From Paraglaciecola sp. L3A3 (lineage in GTDB: Bacteria; Pseudomonadota; Gammaproteobacteria; Enterobacterales; Alteromonadaceae): DNA of 64,000 nt. Of this stretch, positions 8,268 through 17,444 are shown piece after piece. The stretch lies in NCBI RefSeq assembly GCF_009796765.1, contig NZ_CP047023.1, positions 4,261,501 to 4,325,500 of the forward strand, given 5' to 3'. The notes under the pieces are model-generated. The model worked only from the letters and a program-made list of their open reading frames with translations, had not been told where the DNA came from and did no database searches. Every line of letters starts with the position of its first letter. The stretch's first letter is position 1. The position numbers and the translations under genes are program-made.

Positions 8268-10556
8268 ATGCTACTTTTTTTAGGTATTATAACACCTACT
8301 TATTATATGGATGTAGATATCATTAACATGCAAACTTCAAATAACAGTCGTGCTCAGGTAATTATTATTGGCGCTGGGGCTATCACTCAGCAATGGCATT
8401 TACCTATATTGATGGGAAGATCAGATTTTAATGTTGTAGGCGTTGTAGATAAATCACCTCAAACGACTAAGTTAATTGAAAAGGCTTATCCAGAGCTAAA
8501 TGTTTATAGTGATGTTTCAGATATTGATACGTCTAGTTATTCCTGTGCGATTGTGGCAACTCCTGTTGCTTTTCATTATGCAATTACCAAAGATTTACTT
8601 CAAAAAAATAAACATGTATTAGTCGAGAAACCAATTGCATTTAGCCACAAAGAAGCTGAAGAGCTGGTTTTATTGGCAGAAAGTAAAGAGTTGATTTTAA
8701 GCGTATCTTTATATCGTCGGCTATACCCTAGCTTATCTTTACTCAAAAATATTATTGACAATAACACTTGGGGAGCAGTTAAAAGTTTTTGTTTTAACTG
8801 GGGCGACTTTTATAGCTGGTCTGCAAGCTCACTGGGCAATATGAAAAAAGAACTAGCTGGAGGTGGTGTATTGATGGACCTCGGACCTCATGCACTAGAC
8901 TGGCTATGTTACTTATTCGGAGAAAAAATAAAACTACTCAGTTATAAAGATGATGCATTAAGTGGCATTGAAACTGATTGTCAACTTCAGCTTGAATTTG
9001 AATCCCCAGAGAGAACTATTGAAGGTAGTTTAATGCTTTCAAGGATTCGCAGCTTAGGTGGTGATTTAATTATATATTGCGATAATGCCACTTTGAGATT
9101 GAGTGTTGGAGAAAGATTTAAGGTTAAAATTGAACCATTGAGTAAAAGTCAATCGCCAAGAGCTGACGTTGTAGTTGAATATGAAGCCGCTAATGCACTT
9201 GATGTTAAAGAAGAGTGGTTTGAAACTTTCGCAAAAGAGCATGACGACTTTGTTCATGCAATCAATAACTCCCAGCCTGCCAAACTATCAGGTCGCAGTG
9301 TATTACCTGCCGCTAAAATAATAGATGAATGTTATCAGTCAAAAGCCCAACAATCATTCACATGGTCACAAACAAACTTGTTTGATGTTCCAGGTTTAAC
9401 TGACATAAATTCAATATTTATTACCGGGGCATCAGGATTTGTTGGTGGTAGGTTAGTTGAAGTTTTAGCTGAAAATACCGACATAACAATTTATGCAGGC
9501 GTTAACAACCCAAACAATGCAACAAGAATATCCAGATATAACGTGAATATGGTCCAGTTTGATTTGAATGATGCAGAGCAACTTACACGCGTTTTAAATG
9601 GCTGTGATGCAGTGGTGCATTGTGCGGTAGGAACAGCATATGGTGATAACGACTTAATATACAGAACTACGGTCAATGGCACGCAAAACCTTTTAACGGC
9701 GTGCAAACAAAACAACATTAAAAAAATCATTCATTTAAGTAGTTTAGCTGTTATTAATATGGAAAATAATGGCAAGGAAATTACTGAACAAAACTGCCAA
9801 CCCAGTACATCACAAAATATATATGCCAAATCTAAACTAGATGCCGAAAACTTGGCTTTAAACTTTGCAAAAACAGAAAATTTACAACTAACAATTCTTA
9901 GGCCAACAACAATTTATGGGCCATTTTCACCATTATTTAAAGTAGGGGCAGGGAAACAGGCAATTAATAACGGCGTAGTCCTAACAAATAGTTCGGCAAA
10001 AAGCCCCTCAAATAGTGTTTATATTGATAATGTGATATCAGCTATTCTGCAAGTCTTAGCAAATAATTCAACTATTGATGATTCTGTGTTTTTTGTAAAC
10101 GACGATGACTCAATGACATATGAGCATTTTTATGGCTACTTTACCGAACAATTTAATCAGAAATTAGCGTTAACAAATAATCACCCTGGTAACAATCACT
10201 CAACTGAAGTTGGTACATTTAAATTGCTATTGTCAGAGCTAAAAGGAATTTTAACTTCAAAAGAATTACGTAAACTAGCGTTGAAACTTTACAATACAGA
10301 AAAAATTGGTTTTCCTTTAAGGTGGACGGTATCAAAGTTTCCAGCATTTGAAGATAAACTTAGAGATTCAAATGGTCTTGTTTTTAAACAAAAAAGTAAA
10401 ATTAATGCGTCCCAAGTACAGATAGATGCATCCACTGACTCGCTCGTTTCAATGAGGCTATTTAAAAATTCATACCCTTTATATACATATATTGATAGAG
10501 ACAAAGCGTTAAGTCTTACCGCAGACTGGGTGAAGTTTAGTAGTACCAGAACATAA
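8268..10556 (+). CDS. Gfo/Idh/MocA oxidoreductase fused to NAD-dependent epimerase/dehydratase
   Basis: A 762-residue two-enzyme fusion. Residues about 30-360 form a Gfo/Idh/MocA oxidoreductase: nucleotide-binding GAGAITQQWHLP near residue 34 and the catalytic-lysine motif VEKPIAF near residue 119. Residues about 383-620 form an extended short-chain dehydrogenase: TGASGFVGGRLVE (GxxGxxG), LSSLAV, and the YAKSK (YxxxK) motif near residue 518. The last 140 residues have no recognised domain. Such enzymes oxidise, reduce or epimerise nucleotide sugars, so the fusion may carry out two consecutive steps towards one unusual sugar. The start is uncertain: ATGs at 8268, 8307 and 8328 all precede the first domain and none has a good ribosome-binding site. 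Confidence 0.85.
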   Translation: MLLFLGIITPTYYMDVDIINMQTSNNSRAQVIIIGAGAITQQWHLPILMGRSDFNVVGVVDKSPQTTKLIEKAYPELNVYSDVSDIDTSSYSCAIVATPVAFHYAITKDLLQKNKHVLVEKPIAFSHKEAEELVLLAESKELILSVSLYRRLYPSLSLLKNIIDNNTWGAVKSFCFNWGDFYSWSASSLGNMKKELAGGGVLMDLGPHALDWLCYLFGEKIKLLSYKDDALSGIETDCQLQLEFESPERTIEGSLMLSRIRSLGGDLIIYCDNATLRLSVGERFKVKIEPLSKSQSPRADVVVEYEAANALDVKEEWFETFAKEHDDFVHAINNSQPAKLSGRSVLPAAKIIDECYQSKAQQSFTWSQTNLFDVPGLTDINSIFITGASGFVGGRLVEVLAENTDITIYAGVNNPNNATRISRYNVNMVQFDLNDAEQLTRVLNGCDAVVHCAVGTAYGDNDLIYRTTVNGTQNLLTACKQNNIKKIIHLSSLAVINMENNGKEITEQNCQPSTSQNIYAKSKLDAENLALNFAKTENLQLTILRPTTIYGPFSPLFKVGAGKQAINNGVVLTNSSAKSPSNSVYIDNVISAILQVLANNSTIDDSVFFVNDDDSMTYEHFYGYFTEQFNQKLALTNNHPGNNHSTEVGTFKLLLSELKGILTSKELRKLALKLYNTEKIGFPLRWTVSKFPAFEDKLRDSNGLVFKQKSKINASQVQIDASTDSLVSMRLFKNSYPLYTYIDRDKALSLTADWVKFSSTRT

Positions 10557-10635
10557 AATAGTAAACATAATTACCGATTTCAAATATGTAAAGCTACAGG
10601 CTTTATTGTCTTTAAATTAACTTAAATGTAGCTTG

Positions 10636-11691
10636 ATGAAAAATAGAATTGAACATTTGGACGGTTTAAGAGGATTAGCTATTCTGTTAGTCCTTTTTTA
10701 TCATATATTCTCAAGGTGGACTGATAGACTGCCTTATGGCGATGAGTTTTCACTTTTTATTTTCAAGCATGGGTGGATAGGTGTTCAACTCTTCTTTCTA
10801 ATATCAGGCTTTGTTATTTTAATGACCCTCGAAAGAACTCAAACAATCAAAAAATTTTTATTTAAGCGCTGGTTGAGGCTTTTTCCTGCAATGTTAATCG
10901 CTAGTTTACTTATTTATGTAACCGCTCAATTCCTTTCTGATAGGCCTGCAGGAGATCCAACATTACGCAGCCTTGTTCCGGGATTGAGCTTTATTTCTTC
11001 AGCCATTTGGAATAATTACCTCAATATAACAATGCCGACCATGGAAGGTGCTTTTTGGTCTTTATACGTAGAAGCATATTTCTATGTATTTATTGCTTTC
11101 GTATATTTTAAATTGACCAGCAATAAAATTACAGAATGTATTTTATTTATTTATCTTTGTTCCTTTATTTATTGTCGCTTCTTGGCGGGAGAAGATATTC
11201 AAGAGGACCCTATAAGGAAGTTTATTGAACACATTGGTTTTTTATATTATGGTTGGTTTGCTGCCGGTATGGCTTTCTACAATTATATGAAAAGCAAGAA
11301 TGAAAAATGGTTTATAGCTGGTTTAATTATTGCTGTTTTTAGTTCAATAACATTAAGAAACATAGATATAGGTGCAATCATTTATGCGGTAATTACATCT
11401 TTAATATTCGCTCTATCTTTTAAAATCCAAGCCCTCAGGACAGCACTATCTTTTAAAATATTTACATTTTTAGGGTTTATTAGTTATCCATTATATTTAA
11501 TCCATGAAAATGCGAGCATTTCAATGATTATAGCAATAGGAAGAGCGCACCCTGACCTGCCCAATTATTTACACCCATTGCTTCCTATCGTCATAGTTAT
11601 ATTAACGGCTTACGTAATAACAAAATGGCTAGAGCCAAAGCTAAGAATTGTTTTGAATCATAAATTTAGTCGATTTTTTAAGTCTTCTTAA
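10636..11691 (+). CDS. Acyltransferase family 3 membrane protein (OafA/YrhL-like)
   Basis: A protein of about 351 residues with roughly ten hydrophobic segments. The diagnostic N-terminal motif is HLDGLRGLAILLVLFYH (His and Arg of the PF01757 active region), and FWSLYVEAYFY near residue 139 carries the conserved Glu. Members move acetyl or other acyl groups across the inner membrane onto sugars, so O-acylation of the exopolysaccharide or lipopolysaccharide is likely. The ATG at 10636 directly follows an in-frame TTG and is preferred. It ends in front of a short hairpin and converges with the WsaF-like pseudogene. Confidence 0.87.
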   Translation: MKNRIEHLDGLRGLAILLVLFYHIFSRWTDRLPYGDEFSLFIFKHGWIGVQLFFLISGFVILMTLERTQTIKKFLFKRWLRLFPAMLIASLLIYVTAQFLSDRPAGDPTLRSLVPGLSFISSAIWNNYLNITMPTMEGAFWSLYVEAYFYVFIAFVYFKLTSNKITECILFIYLCSFIYCRFLAGEDIQEDPIRKFIEHIGFLYYGWFAAGMAFYNYMKSKNEKWFIAGLIIAVFSSITLRNIDIGAIIYAVITSLIFALSFKIQALRTALSFKIFTFLGFISYPLYLIHENASISMIIAIGRAHPDLPNYLHPLLPIVIVILTAYVITKWLEPKLRIVLNHKFSRFFKSS

Positions 11692-11703
11692 ATAAACAGA
11701 ATA

Positions 11704-11720
11704 ATATCCCTTTGGGATAT
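11704..11720. terminator. Possible bidirectional terminator hairpin
   Basis: ATATCCC-TTT-GGGATAT is a 7-bp stem between convergent genes (acyltransferase and WsaF-like gene), with A/T-rich sequence on both sides. The stem has only three GC pairs and there is no continuous T-run, so efficiency is doubtful. Confidence 0.4.
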
Positions 11721-11729
11721 ATAAAATAT

Positions 11730-12927
11730 TTAATCTACATATAGTTTTACTATATCTTTTGTGATTTTTTCCATTGAGTTAGCCTCTGTATCGTGATCAA
11801 ATTTCGCGTTTTCTATGCGTTCATCTAGCCGTTTACATTTACTATACGCTTCGCTTAGAGCGTCCTTGACACTAGTAGAGTCAACATCGCAGGATACAAA
11901 ATTACTCGACAATGTAGCCAAATCCTTATTTGCAAATCGATTAGTTACAGTTATAACTCCACTCAAGGCCATTTCTAAGGGGGGGTAACTAGGGTGCGGC
12001 GAAAGCATCAGGCTTAACCCAATATCATATTGACTTAACGTATTCCAATATACATTTTCGTCCATCTTGCCAATACTCTTTATAGTCCGACGCCCAAATA
12101 CAACATCGTCGTGAGCTTGCCCTGCGGTATAAATGTCAATGTCTGGATTTTCCTCATTCAACAAATCAATAAGCCTTTGCATCCCGGTATTAAATAAATT
12201 TCTAGGTCGTTTCGGTCGAGCATAAAAAAATAACTTAGGTGTGGCATTTATTTTTGTTGGTAAAGTCAGCTGCTGAGATTGTATATGTGGCTTAAGAACA
12301 AAATAGGTATCAAAATTGAGTAGATTTTGGTTAGCAAAGTAATCTTTCAAAAACGTAGAATTAAATACAGGAATGTAATTTCCTTTAGTATAACTAGTTA
12401 ATGTATCTGCATAATCATCTGACCATTGTGAAAATCCAGGTTCGAAGTCCTGGATAAAATAAATGTAAGACTTATGAGTAAACTCATTATTCTCTATCAA
12501 TGAACGAATAGCTTTAGCTGTATACCAAATAGTTGCAATAAAAACTTCACCTAAAGAGGGAGAACTTTTTTTATACTCAGCTATGGTTAAAATGTCCAAG
12601 ACTGAAATAGACATATCCAACTTTTCAGCTAGGTATTCACTTGCTTCTAATTTCTCTGCTTTAGATAAAAAGTTATCAAATGTTGTTATTTTCACTTTAC
12701 AGTGGTTAATTTGTAACTCTTTTAGAAATAAAAGGGCAGTATATATGCCTCCAAATATACTTTCTTTTTTACGGTAGGAAGGAATATATTATAAGTTATT
12801 TCATCACCATTAAAGTTAAAAAAATAGATTTTTCAGAAGCTAAAATTTTGCCTAAAGTATTCCCTTTATTGTAATAATTTCTAATAAACGGCATTTTTTT
12901 GATTGTAGTTTTAATAACATTGAGCAT
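11730..12927 (-). pseudogene. WsaF-like glycosyltransferase, disrupted by two one-base deletions in homopolymers
   Basis: The longest open frame (12695-11730, 321 residues) looks N-terminally short. Upstream sequence in the other frames restores the missing part. An ATG at 12927 (GGAG upstream) opens a frame reading MLNVIKTTIKKMPFIRNYYN...ASEKSIF. It continues in a second frame as NFNGDEITYNIFLPTV, then in the third as ESIFGGIYTALLFLKEL, which runs directly into the long frame. FGGIYTAL, YFIQDFEPGF and SYPPLEMALSGV are the landmarks of WsaF-type GT4 rhamnosyltransferases. Each junction lies at a homopolymer one base too short: seven A at 12818-12824 and six T at 12765-12770 (plus strand). The repaired protein would be about 399 residues, near the usual family size. 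Either the gene is dead, or the runs vary. Confidence 0.75.
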
Positions 12928-12982
12928 TAGAACTTCATCTCCATATAACATGGAACACAATTTGAACTTAAATTATACACAT

Positions 12983-15900
12983 TTAATTCAGTAAAAAACG
13001 AATATGGTTACTAGTTGCCACTCTTGTAACCCCATCCCACGTTTCGATTTTAATTCTACTACGCAAATAGCAAGTTTGATCATCTTCACCCATTTGATTG
13101 ATGGGAATGAGTGCTGTGGCAGCATCTGAAAATGCAGGCACACTAATTGACTCAAGTGCCTCAGGTTTACCCGTTACACAATTTGTGATCAACTCCACAT
13201 CCATTGGCAAACCAATATATTCTTTTTCTCGTGCAAGTAAGACTTGAATTAAAGCTATATTTCCTTGTTGAACGGCACCTGATTCACCAGGAGATAAACT
13301 AAGGTTATTTTCCGATACTTCAGCCACCAATTTAAATTGAGATAAAAACTGACCATGACTTGCCCAAAAAGTCCCTTTTTTAAGTGCCAACATTAATCCT
13401 ACATAGGTTCTTTCAGGGGCGGAAATATGTATTCTTGAGAAGCCACAAGGAGGGTAATCCATTTCTTCATTATGATAATCAGAAGAGGCAATTGCTCCCC
13501 AAACATCATATCCTGCATCTAGCAATTGATCTAATGTACCACCAACGTTTGCGACAACAGGATCCCATCGGTGAATAGGCTTAAATTTATTTTGATAACT
13601 GCCAATATCTGCTGATTTTTGATGGCCAGGTGCACCACTTAAGCCAATTAGTAACTGATTATTTTCATTCCATTTTAACCAATCTAGTTTGTTTTCATTC
13701 TCTGACTTATCTTTTCTGGATGGATGATTATAGATACCAAGTACATCCATGCCCGTTACATTCTGCTTACTCAAAAAACTGAATAGGGTTTCGTCTGTTA
13801 ATGGCTGTTTTTTATTATCAATTAACTCTCTAAGTTGTGGGAATATAAAACTTTCTTTTTCAGGGCTAAACAAGACATTGACATGCTCTCGGCCTTTATA
13901 TGAGGGGGGATTTAATTCAGCCCCACTTAAGACCATTATATTTGGCTCTAGCAGCCGAGCTTTCTTAATGTCTAATAACTGATTTTGACTAATAGCTCGT
14001 TTCGAATCAGTATGGTCTGTGATTGCCACAGCATCACAACCATTATCATTAGCCAATTTGACTAAACTTTCAATATTGAGATTTCCATCAGAATATTGAC
14101 TATGAGTATGATGGTCGAAAATAATATTTGTTTCATTTGCGGCCCAGGCAATTTTCAGTTCATGATCCTTAGATAAATTTAGCCCATTGGTTACAATAAA
14201 TAATACCGCACCAGCTCCAGATACCAATAAAATAGTCAAACCAATAAGTTTTTTATTCATTCCTGTTGTTTGTTTCACAATTGCATCGGTAGGCTGCACA
14301 ACATCCTTACTGATGAAAGGCGTCCCCACTGCCCCCGCTTTTATAAGAATAATACTTTGGGCTAATATTATAGCCCCGCTAACTCCAAGTAACAGTAAAG
14401 AATAGGCTATAGCCCAGCGCATTATGAGTTCAGTTTCCGCTAACAATTCGGTGCGACTGCCGCCAATTAGGAAGTCTACCCCAGAGAATGTATAGCCATA
14501 TTTAACAAATGAACCAATTAAACCATTTTTCAGTAATAACCAACTAATTGGTATAGACAGACAAAATACTAAAATAGCCAATAGAACTGAACTCACTCTT
14601 TTTCTATTACCGGCATAAATAATTTGAGCTATTGTGGCAGTTGTAAGAATAACCAGTCCATACAAATAACCGCCCCCCCCAATTCCCCAAGCTCCTTCTC
14701 GGGCAATAAGTTCATTTAAGTTATCAGTGGATGAATAATCAAAACTGATGAGTTTACATAGAAAAAACCAAGGTAAAAGTAGCAGTAAACTTTTGCACAA
14801 CTCAGTAATTAATCGGAGAAGTGAGGGAGATGTTTGTAACTTATAAATAAATGAAATAAATAAAGTCAAAAAATAAAAGAAAGGTCCGGTCAAAGCAGCA
14901 AAACGGATGAAGGGTTCTACGATCTGCGAAACATTTTTTACATTCTGCTCCCCAAAAAATATGACAAGCTGATAACCAAACTCGCCGAATATGCGAAGCC
15001 CGGTTAATTGGTAAGTAATATTAGAAGAGCCGTTAATATCAGCAATACTTTCCCGTGTCACAGCCAACATTAATAATAAAAAAGTGAACAAACTTAAGTA
15101 AGCACAATAGACAGGCAATTTCAGATTTGAAATAGTATTAACACTATGGCCTTTAGCGATCCAAACAATCCCACTAACAGCCACAAACCCAGCCAAAAAC
15201 AAACAAGCATATTCTGCCAAACCTCCACCATTGTTATATAACTCGGCAATGTTATAGGGCAATTGAGGTAAACTCATAAATACAAATTGTGCTAGTACCG
15301 CCATCAACAAACAAATAAAAAAGTATTTAATTCGTGTATCTTTTGCATTTAACCAAAGCCCAGCGCTCTGCTGCTTGTTAATTATTTGAGCTGCGAATAA
15401 CGGATCCAGCATATTTACTTTCCAGGCGAGCCAGGCCATAACCAATACCACTAGGATTTCAGTTATATCCGGTGTAGCCCCTTTTATCTGAGTTTGTATT
15501 ACTTCTAAAACAAAGACTATCAAGGATAGTGATAACACACTACGTAAGCGATTTTTTGATGCTTTATTCGCTAAATAAAAATATAAAAAATAGAATAAGC
15601 TTTTCTCTAATAACGCAAAAATATTGACCAATGTATTGCCGCTTAATGCTGGTTTAAATGGAGTCCAGTTAAAGGAAACACTTGCTCTATATTCCAAACT
15701 CCCTAAAGCGTTGAACACTATAAAAGCTAGAATCATGAAGATAAACGCATCTAATTGAAGAGAATGGCGAGTAACAACAAACAAAAGAAAAGCCATGATA
15801 ACGCCGATAAATACGTGTACATCGATCCCACTATCCACAATACCAATTTGCAACATAACCAATGAAATTAGGACACCAGCTAGTTTTAACAAATTCATTT

Positions 15901-16501
15901 GCAACAAAGAAGCACGCTGCATTAAATTCAATAATATAAAATAAAACAGGCTTTCTTTTATTACGGCTAAAAAACTAATATCAGAAAAAAAGACTAAACC
16001 TTTGATGTTTTCTTTAATAAAACCTATGTCAAAAGTAGGAATAAATGGCTGTAAATCCACCAGAATCAAACACCCAGCTAATAGTAAAAAAATATCTCTA
16101 TTCCACTTATTTTTAATATCACTGAAAAAATTCAGTTTAAAAGCGCTAAAAGTAAATACTCCCAAAATACTGCCAATAAGATTCCAAATTGCATCCCCAC
16201 CATAAGGTATTCTTGAAGGTGTCCACAACTGGCATATTTGAATCGAATAAGCGAAGATAAAAGACATTAGACATAGAATAATAAGTGTCTTTATTGAACG
16301 AGCAGAATAATAAAAACGTAAGGCTAGACCAAAAGGAATAAATAACAAAACATTGGCAAAACCATCTGAAATACCGCTGTTTAAAAAATTGAAGTTGAAT
16401 AACTTATCAAGTCTTAGAGAAAAATCACTTGGAGTAAAAAACTCAAGTGGATATAAAGATCCATAAACAATTAATAACGCTAAGATTAACAAAAGTCGCA
16501 T
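12983..16501 (-). CDS. VanZ-like multi-pass membrane protein fused to a C-terminal PHP phosphoesterase domain
   Basis: A 1172-residue protein. Residues 1-120 resemble a VanZ-like unit (SLYPLEFF, ANVLLFIPFGLALRF, GDAIWNLIGSILG); a second similar unit spans about 290-375. More transmembrane segments run to about residue 770. A soluble domain follows: HHTHSQYSDG near 795, AITDHTDS near 826, GAEL near 857, NHPSR near 923 and SSDYHNE near 1007. This is the set of His/Asp metal ligands of PHP-family phosphoesterases. The last 150 residues look beta-rich. Orientation of the last membrane segment decides whether the PHP domain is periplasmic. It lies upstream of the WsaF-like gene and downstream of the transglutaminase-like gene on the same strand. 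A link to exopolysaccharide processing is inferred from position only. Confidence 0.75.
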   Translation of the reverse strand: MRLLLILALLIVYGSLYPLEFFTPSDFSLRLDKLFNFNFLNSGISDGFANVLLFIPFGLALRFYYSARSIKTLIILCLMSFIFAYSIQICQLWTPSRIPYGGDAIWNLIGSILGVFTFSAFKLNFFSDIKNKWNRDIFLLLAGCLILVDLQPFIPTFDIGFIKENIKGLVFFSDISFLAVIKESLFYFILLNLMQRASLLQMNLLKLAGVLISLVMLQIGIVDSGIDVHVFIGVIMAFLLFVVTRHSLQLDAFIFMILAFIVFNALGSLEYRASVSFNWTPFKPALSGNTLVNIFALLEKSLFYFLYFYLANKASKNRLRSVLSLSLIVFVLEVIQTQIKGATPDITEILVVLVMAWLAWKVNMLDPLFAAQIINKQQSAGLWLNAKDTRIKYFFICLLMAVLAQFVFMSLPQLPYNIAELYNNGGGLAEYACLFLAGFVAVSGIVWIAKGHSVNTISNLKLPVYCAYLSLFTFLLLMLAVTRESIADINGSSNITYQLTGLRIFGEFGYQLVIFFGEQNVKNVSQIVEPFIRFAALTGPFFYFLTLFISFIYKLQTSPSLLRLITELCKSLLLLLPWFFLCKLISFDYSSTDNLNELIAREGAWGIGGGGYLYGLVILTTATIAQIIYAGNRKRVSSVLLAILVFCLSIPISWLLLKNGLIGSFVKYGYTFSGVDFLIGGSRTELLAETELIMRWAIAYSLLLLGVSGAIILAQSIILIKAGAVGTPFISKDVVQPTDAIVKQTTGMNKKLIGLTILLVSGAGAVLFIVTNGLNLSKDHELKIAWAANETNIIFDHHTHSQYSDGNLNIESLVKLANDNGCDAVAITDHTDSKRAISQNQLLDIKKARLLEPNIMVLSGAELNPPSYKGREHVNVLFSPEKESFIFPQLRELIDNKKQPLTDETLFSFLSKQNVTGMDVLGIYNHPSRKDKSENENKLDWLKWNENNQLLIGLSGAPGHQKSADIGSYQNKFKPIHRWDPVVANVGGTLDQLLDAGYDVWGAIASSDYHNEEMDYPPCGFSRIHISAPERTYVGLMLALKKGTFWASHGQFLSQFKLVAEVSENNLSLSPGESGAVQQGNIALIQVLLAREKEYIGLPMDVELITNCVTGKPEALESISVPAFSDAATALIPINQMGEDDQTCYLRSRIKIETWDGVTRVATSNHIRFLLN

Positions 16502-16579
16502 ATGTGTACTTACTCATCCAATCCATAAAAAGTAATCAGGCTCTAGCGCCTTAGAAGGGCTTAGTGCAATTAGCGAAAG

Positions 16580-17401
16580 CTATATTGTGCTTTCCTTAGT
16601 AGCGTTTTTTCTTATTATCCACAAAGAGAAAACTATCATGATGAACGGCAGTGGCCACTTCAGCCAATAGACGATCTTTTCGAAGTAATACTTTTTGGTA
16701 ATAAAATGTTTGACACCGTTCCAACTAGCAAATTCTTGTCGATATGCATTTTGAAAAAAGACAAAATCCCAACTTTTGTAACCTGCATCCAAATATAATT
16801 TAGCTGTGTCATCAACGTTTTTTACCATTTCATCTACTGAGTATGGGATTACCACACCAAAATCTGCATCCAAAATATATTCGTCATCATTTTTGAAATG
16901 GGCTACCACCACCACATGCCCAGGAAAGGTGAGTATTTGATTGCGAATATTTTGTTTATCTAATAGTTGTGAAAGGATCATAGATGCATCACCACAAATA
17001 CCAATCCCTCGCTTTAAACTGCGTTCATAATTAGCAAAATGATAACGTTCAAATTCAGGAATACCGGAAAACTTTCCCATAAAATATAAGAAATAATTTT
17101 CCCAAATGGGTATCAGTTGATTAAATTGATCTGCTGGAAATTTTAACCATGAAACATGGGAAACCCCTTGGGAAATAACCTGGGTGACTCTTTTTGCATA
17201 TTCAAGATCCGTCTCATTCGCCTTTTTAATCACCTCTGTTACCGATTTTTCAAAGGGTAAGGGTTGATCATTTGGAAATCGTAAGTACTCGTTATCAAAA
17301 TTGTCTACACGAATATTTTGAGTCAATCCATACAGATTGACCAGCGTAAGAAATATCCCTAAGACTAGTAATCCCTGAAAAAATAATTTGATGGCTTTCA
17401 C
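16580..17401 (-). CDS. Membrane-anchored transglutaminase-like protein
   Basis: A 273-residue protein with an N-terminal transmembrane segment (residues 5-25) and another near the C-terminus (about 245-262). The middle resembles the transglutaminase/cysteine-protease fold: C136 in GIGICGDAS, H162 in FPGHVVVVAHF and D178 in YILDADFG form a plausible Cys-His-Asp triad in the correct order and spacing. The catalytic part most likely faces the periplasm. It could be an amidase, protease or cross-linking enzyme acting on surface material. It sits 43 bp from the GT4 gene at 17445 and 78 bp from the VanZ-PHP gene, on the same strand as both. Confidence 0.72.
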   Translation of the reverse strand: MKAIKLFFQGLLVLGIFLTLVNLYGLTQNIRVDNFDNEYLRFPNDQPLPFEKSVTEVIKKANETDLEYAKRVTQVISQGVSHVSWLKFPADQFNQLIPIWENYFLYFMGKFSGIPEFERYHFANYERSLKRGIGICGDASMILSQLLDKQNIRNQILTFPGHVVVVAHFKNDDEYILDADFGVVIPYSVDEMVKNVDDTAKLYLDAGYKSWDFVFFQNAYRQEFASWNGVKHFITKKYYFEKIVYWLKWPLPFIMIVFSLWIIRKNATKESTI

Positions 17402-17444
17402 CTAATTCACAACCTCTTGTTGATTATCTAAAAAAAACCACATA

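Noticed and set aside
10590..10634. Long-range inverted repeat AAGCTACA/TGTAGCTT and a competing AAAGC/GCTTT stem before the acyltransferase start, as a riboregulator
   Set aside because: Stems are short, the loop is 28 bases and AT-rich, and no ligand-binding core or ribosome-binding site is covered. Chance pairing is likely in such DNA.
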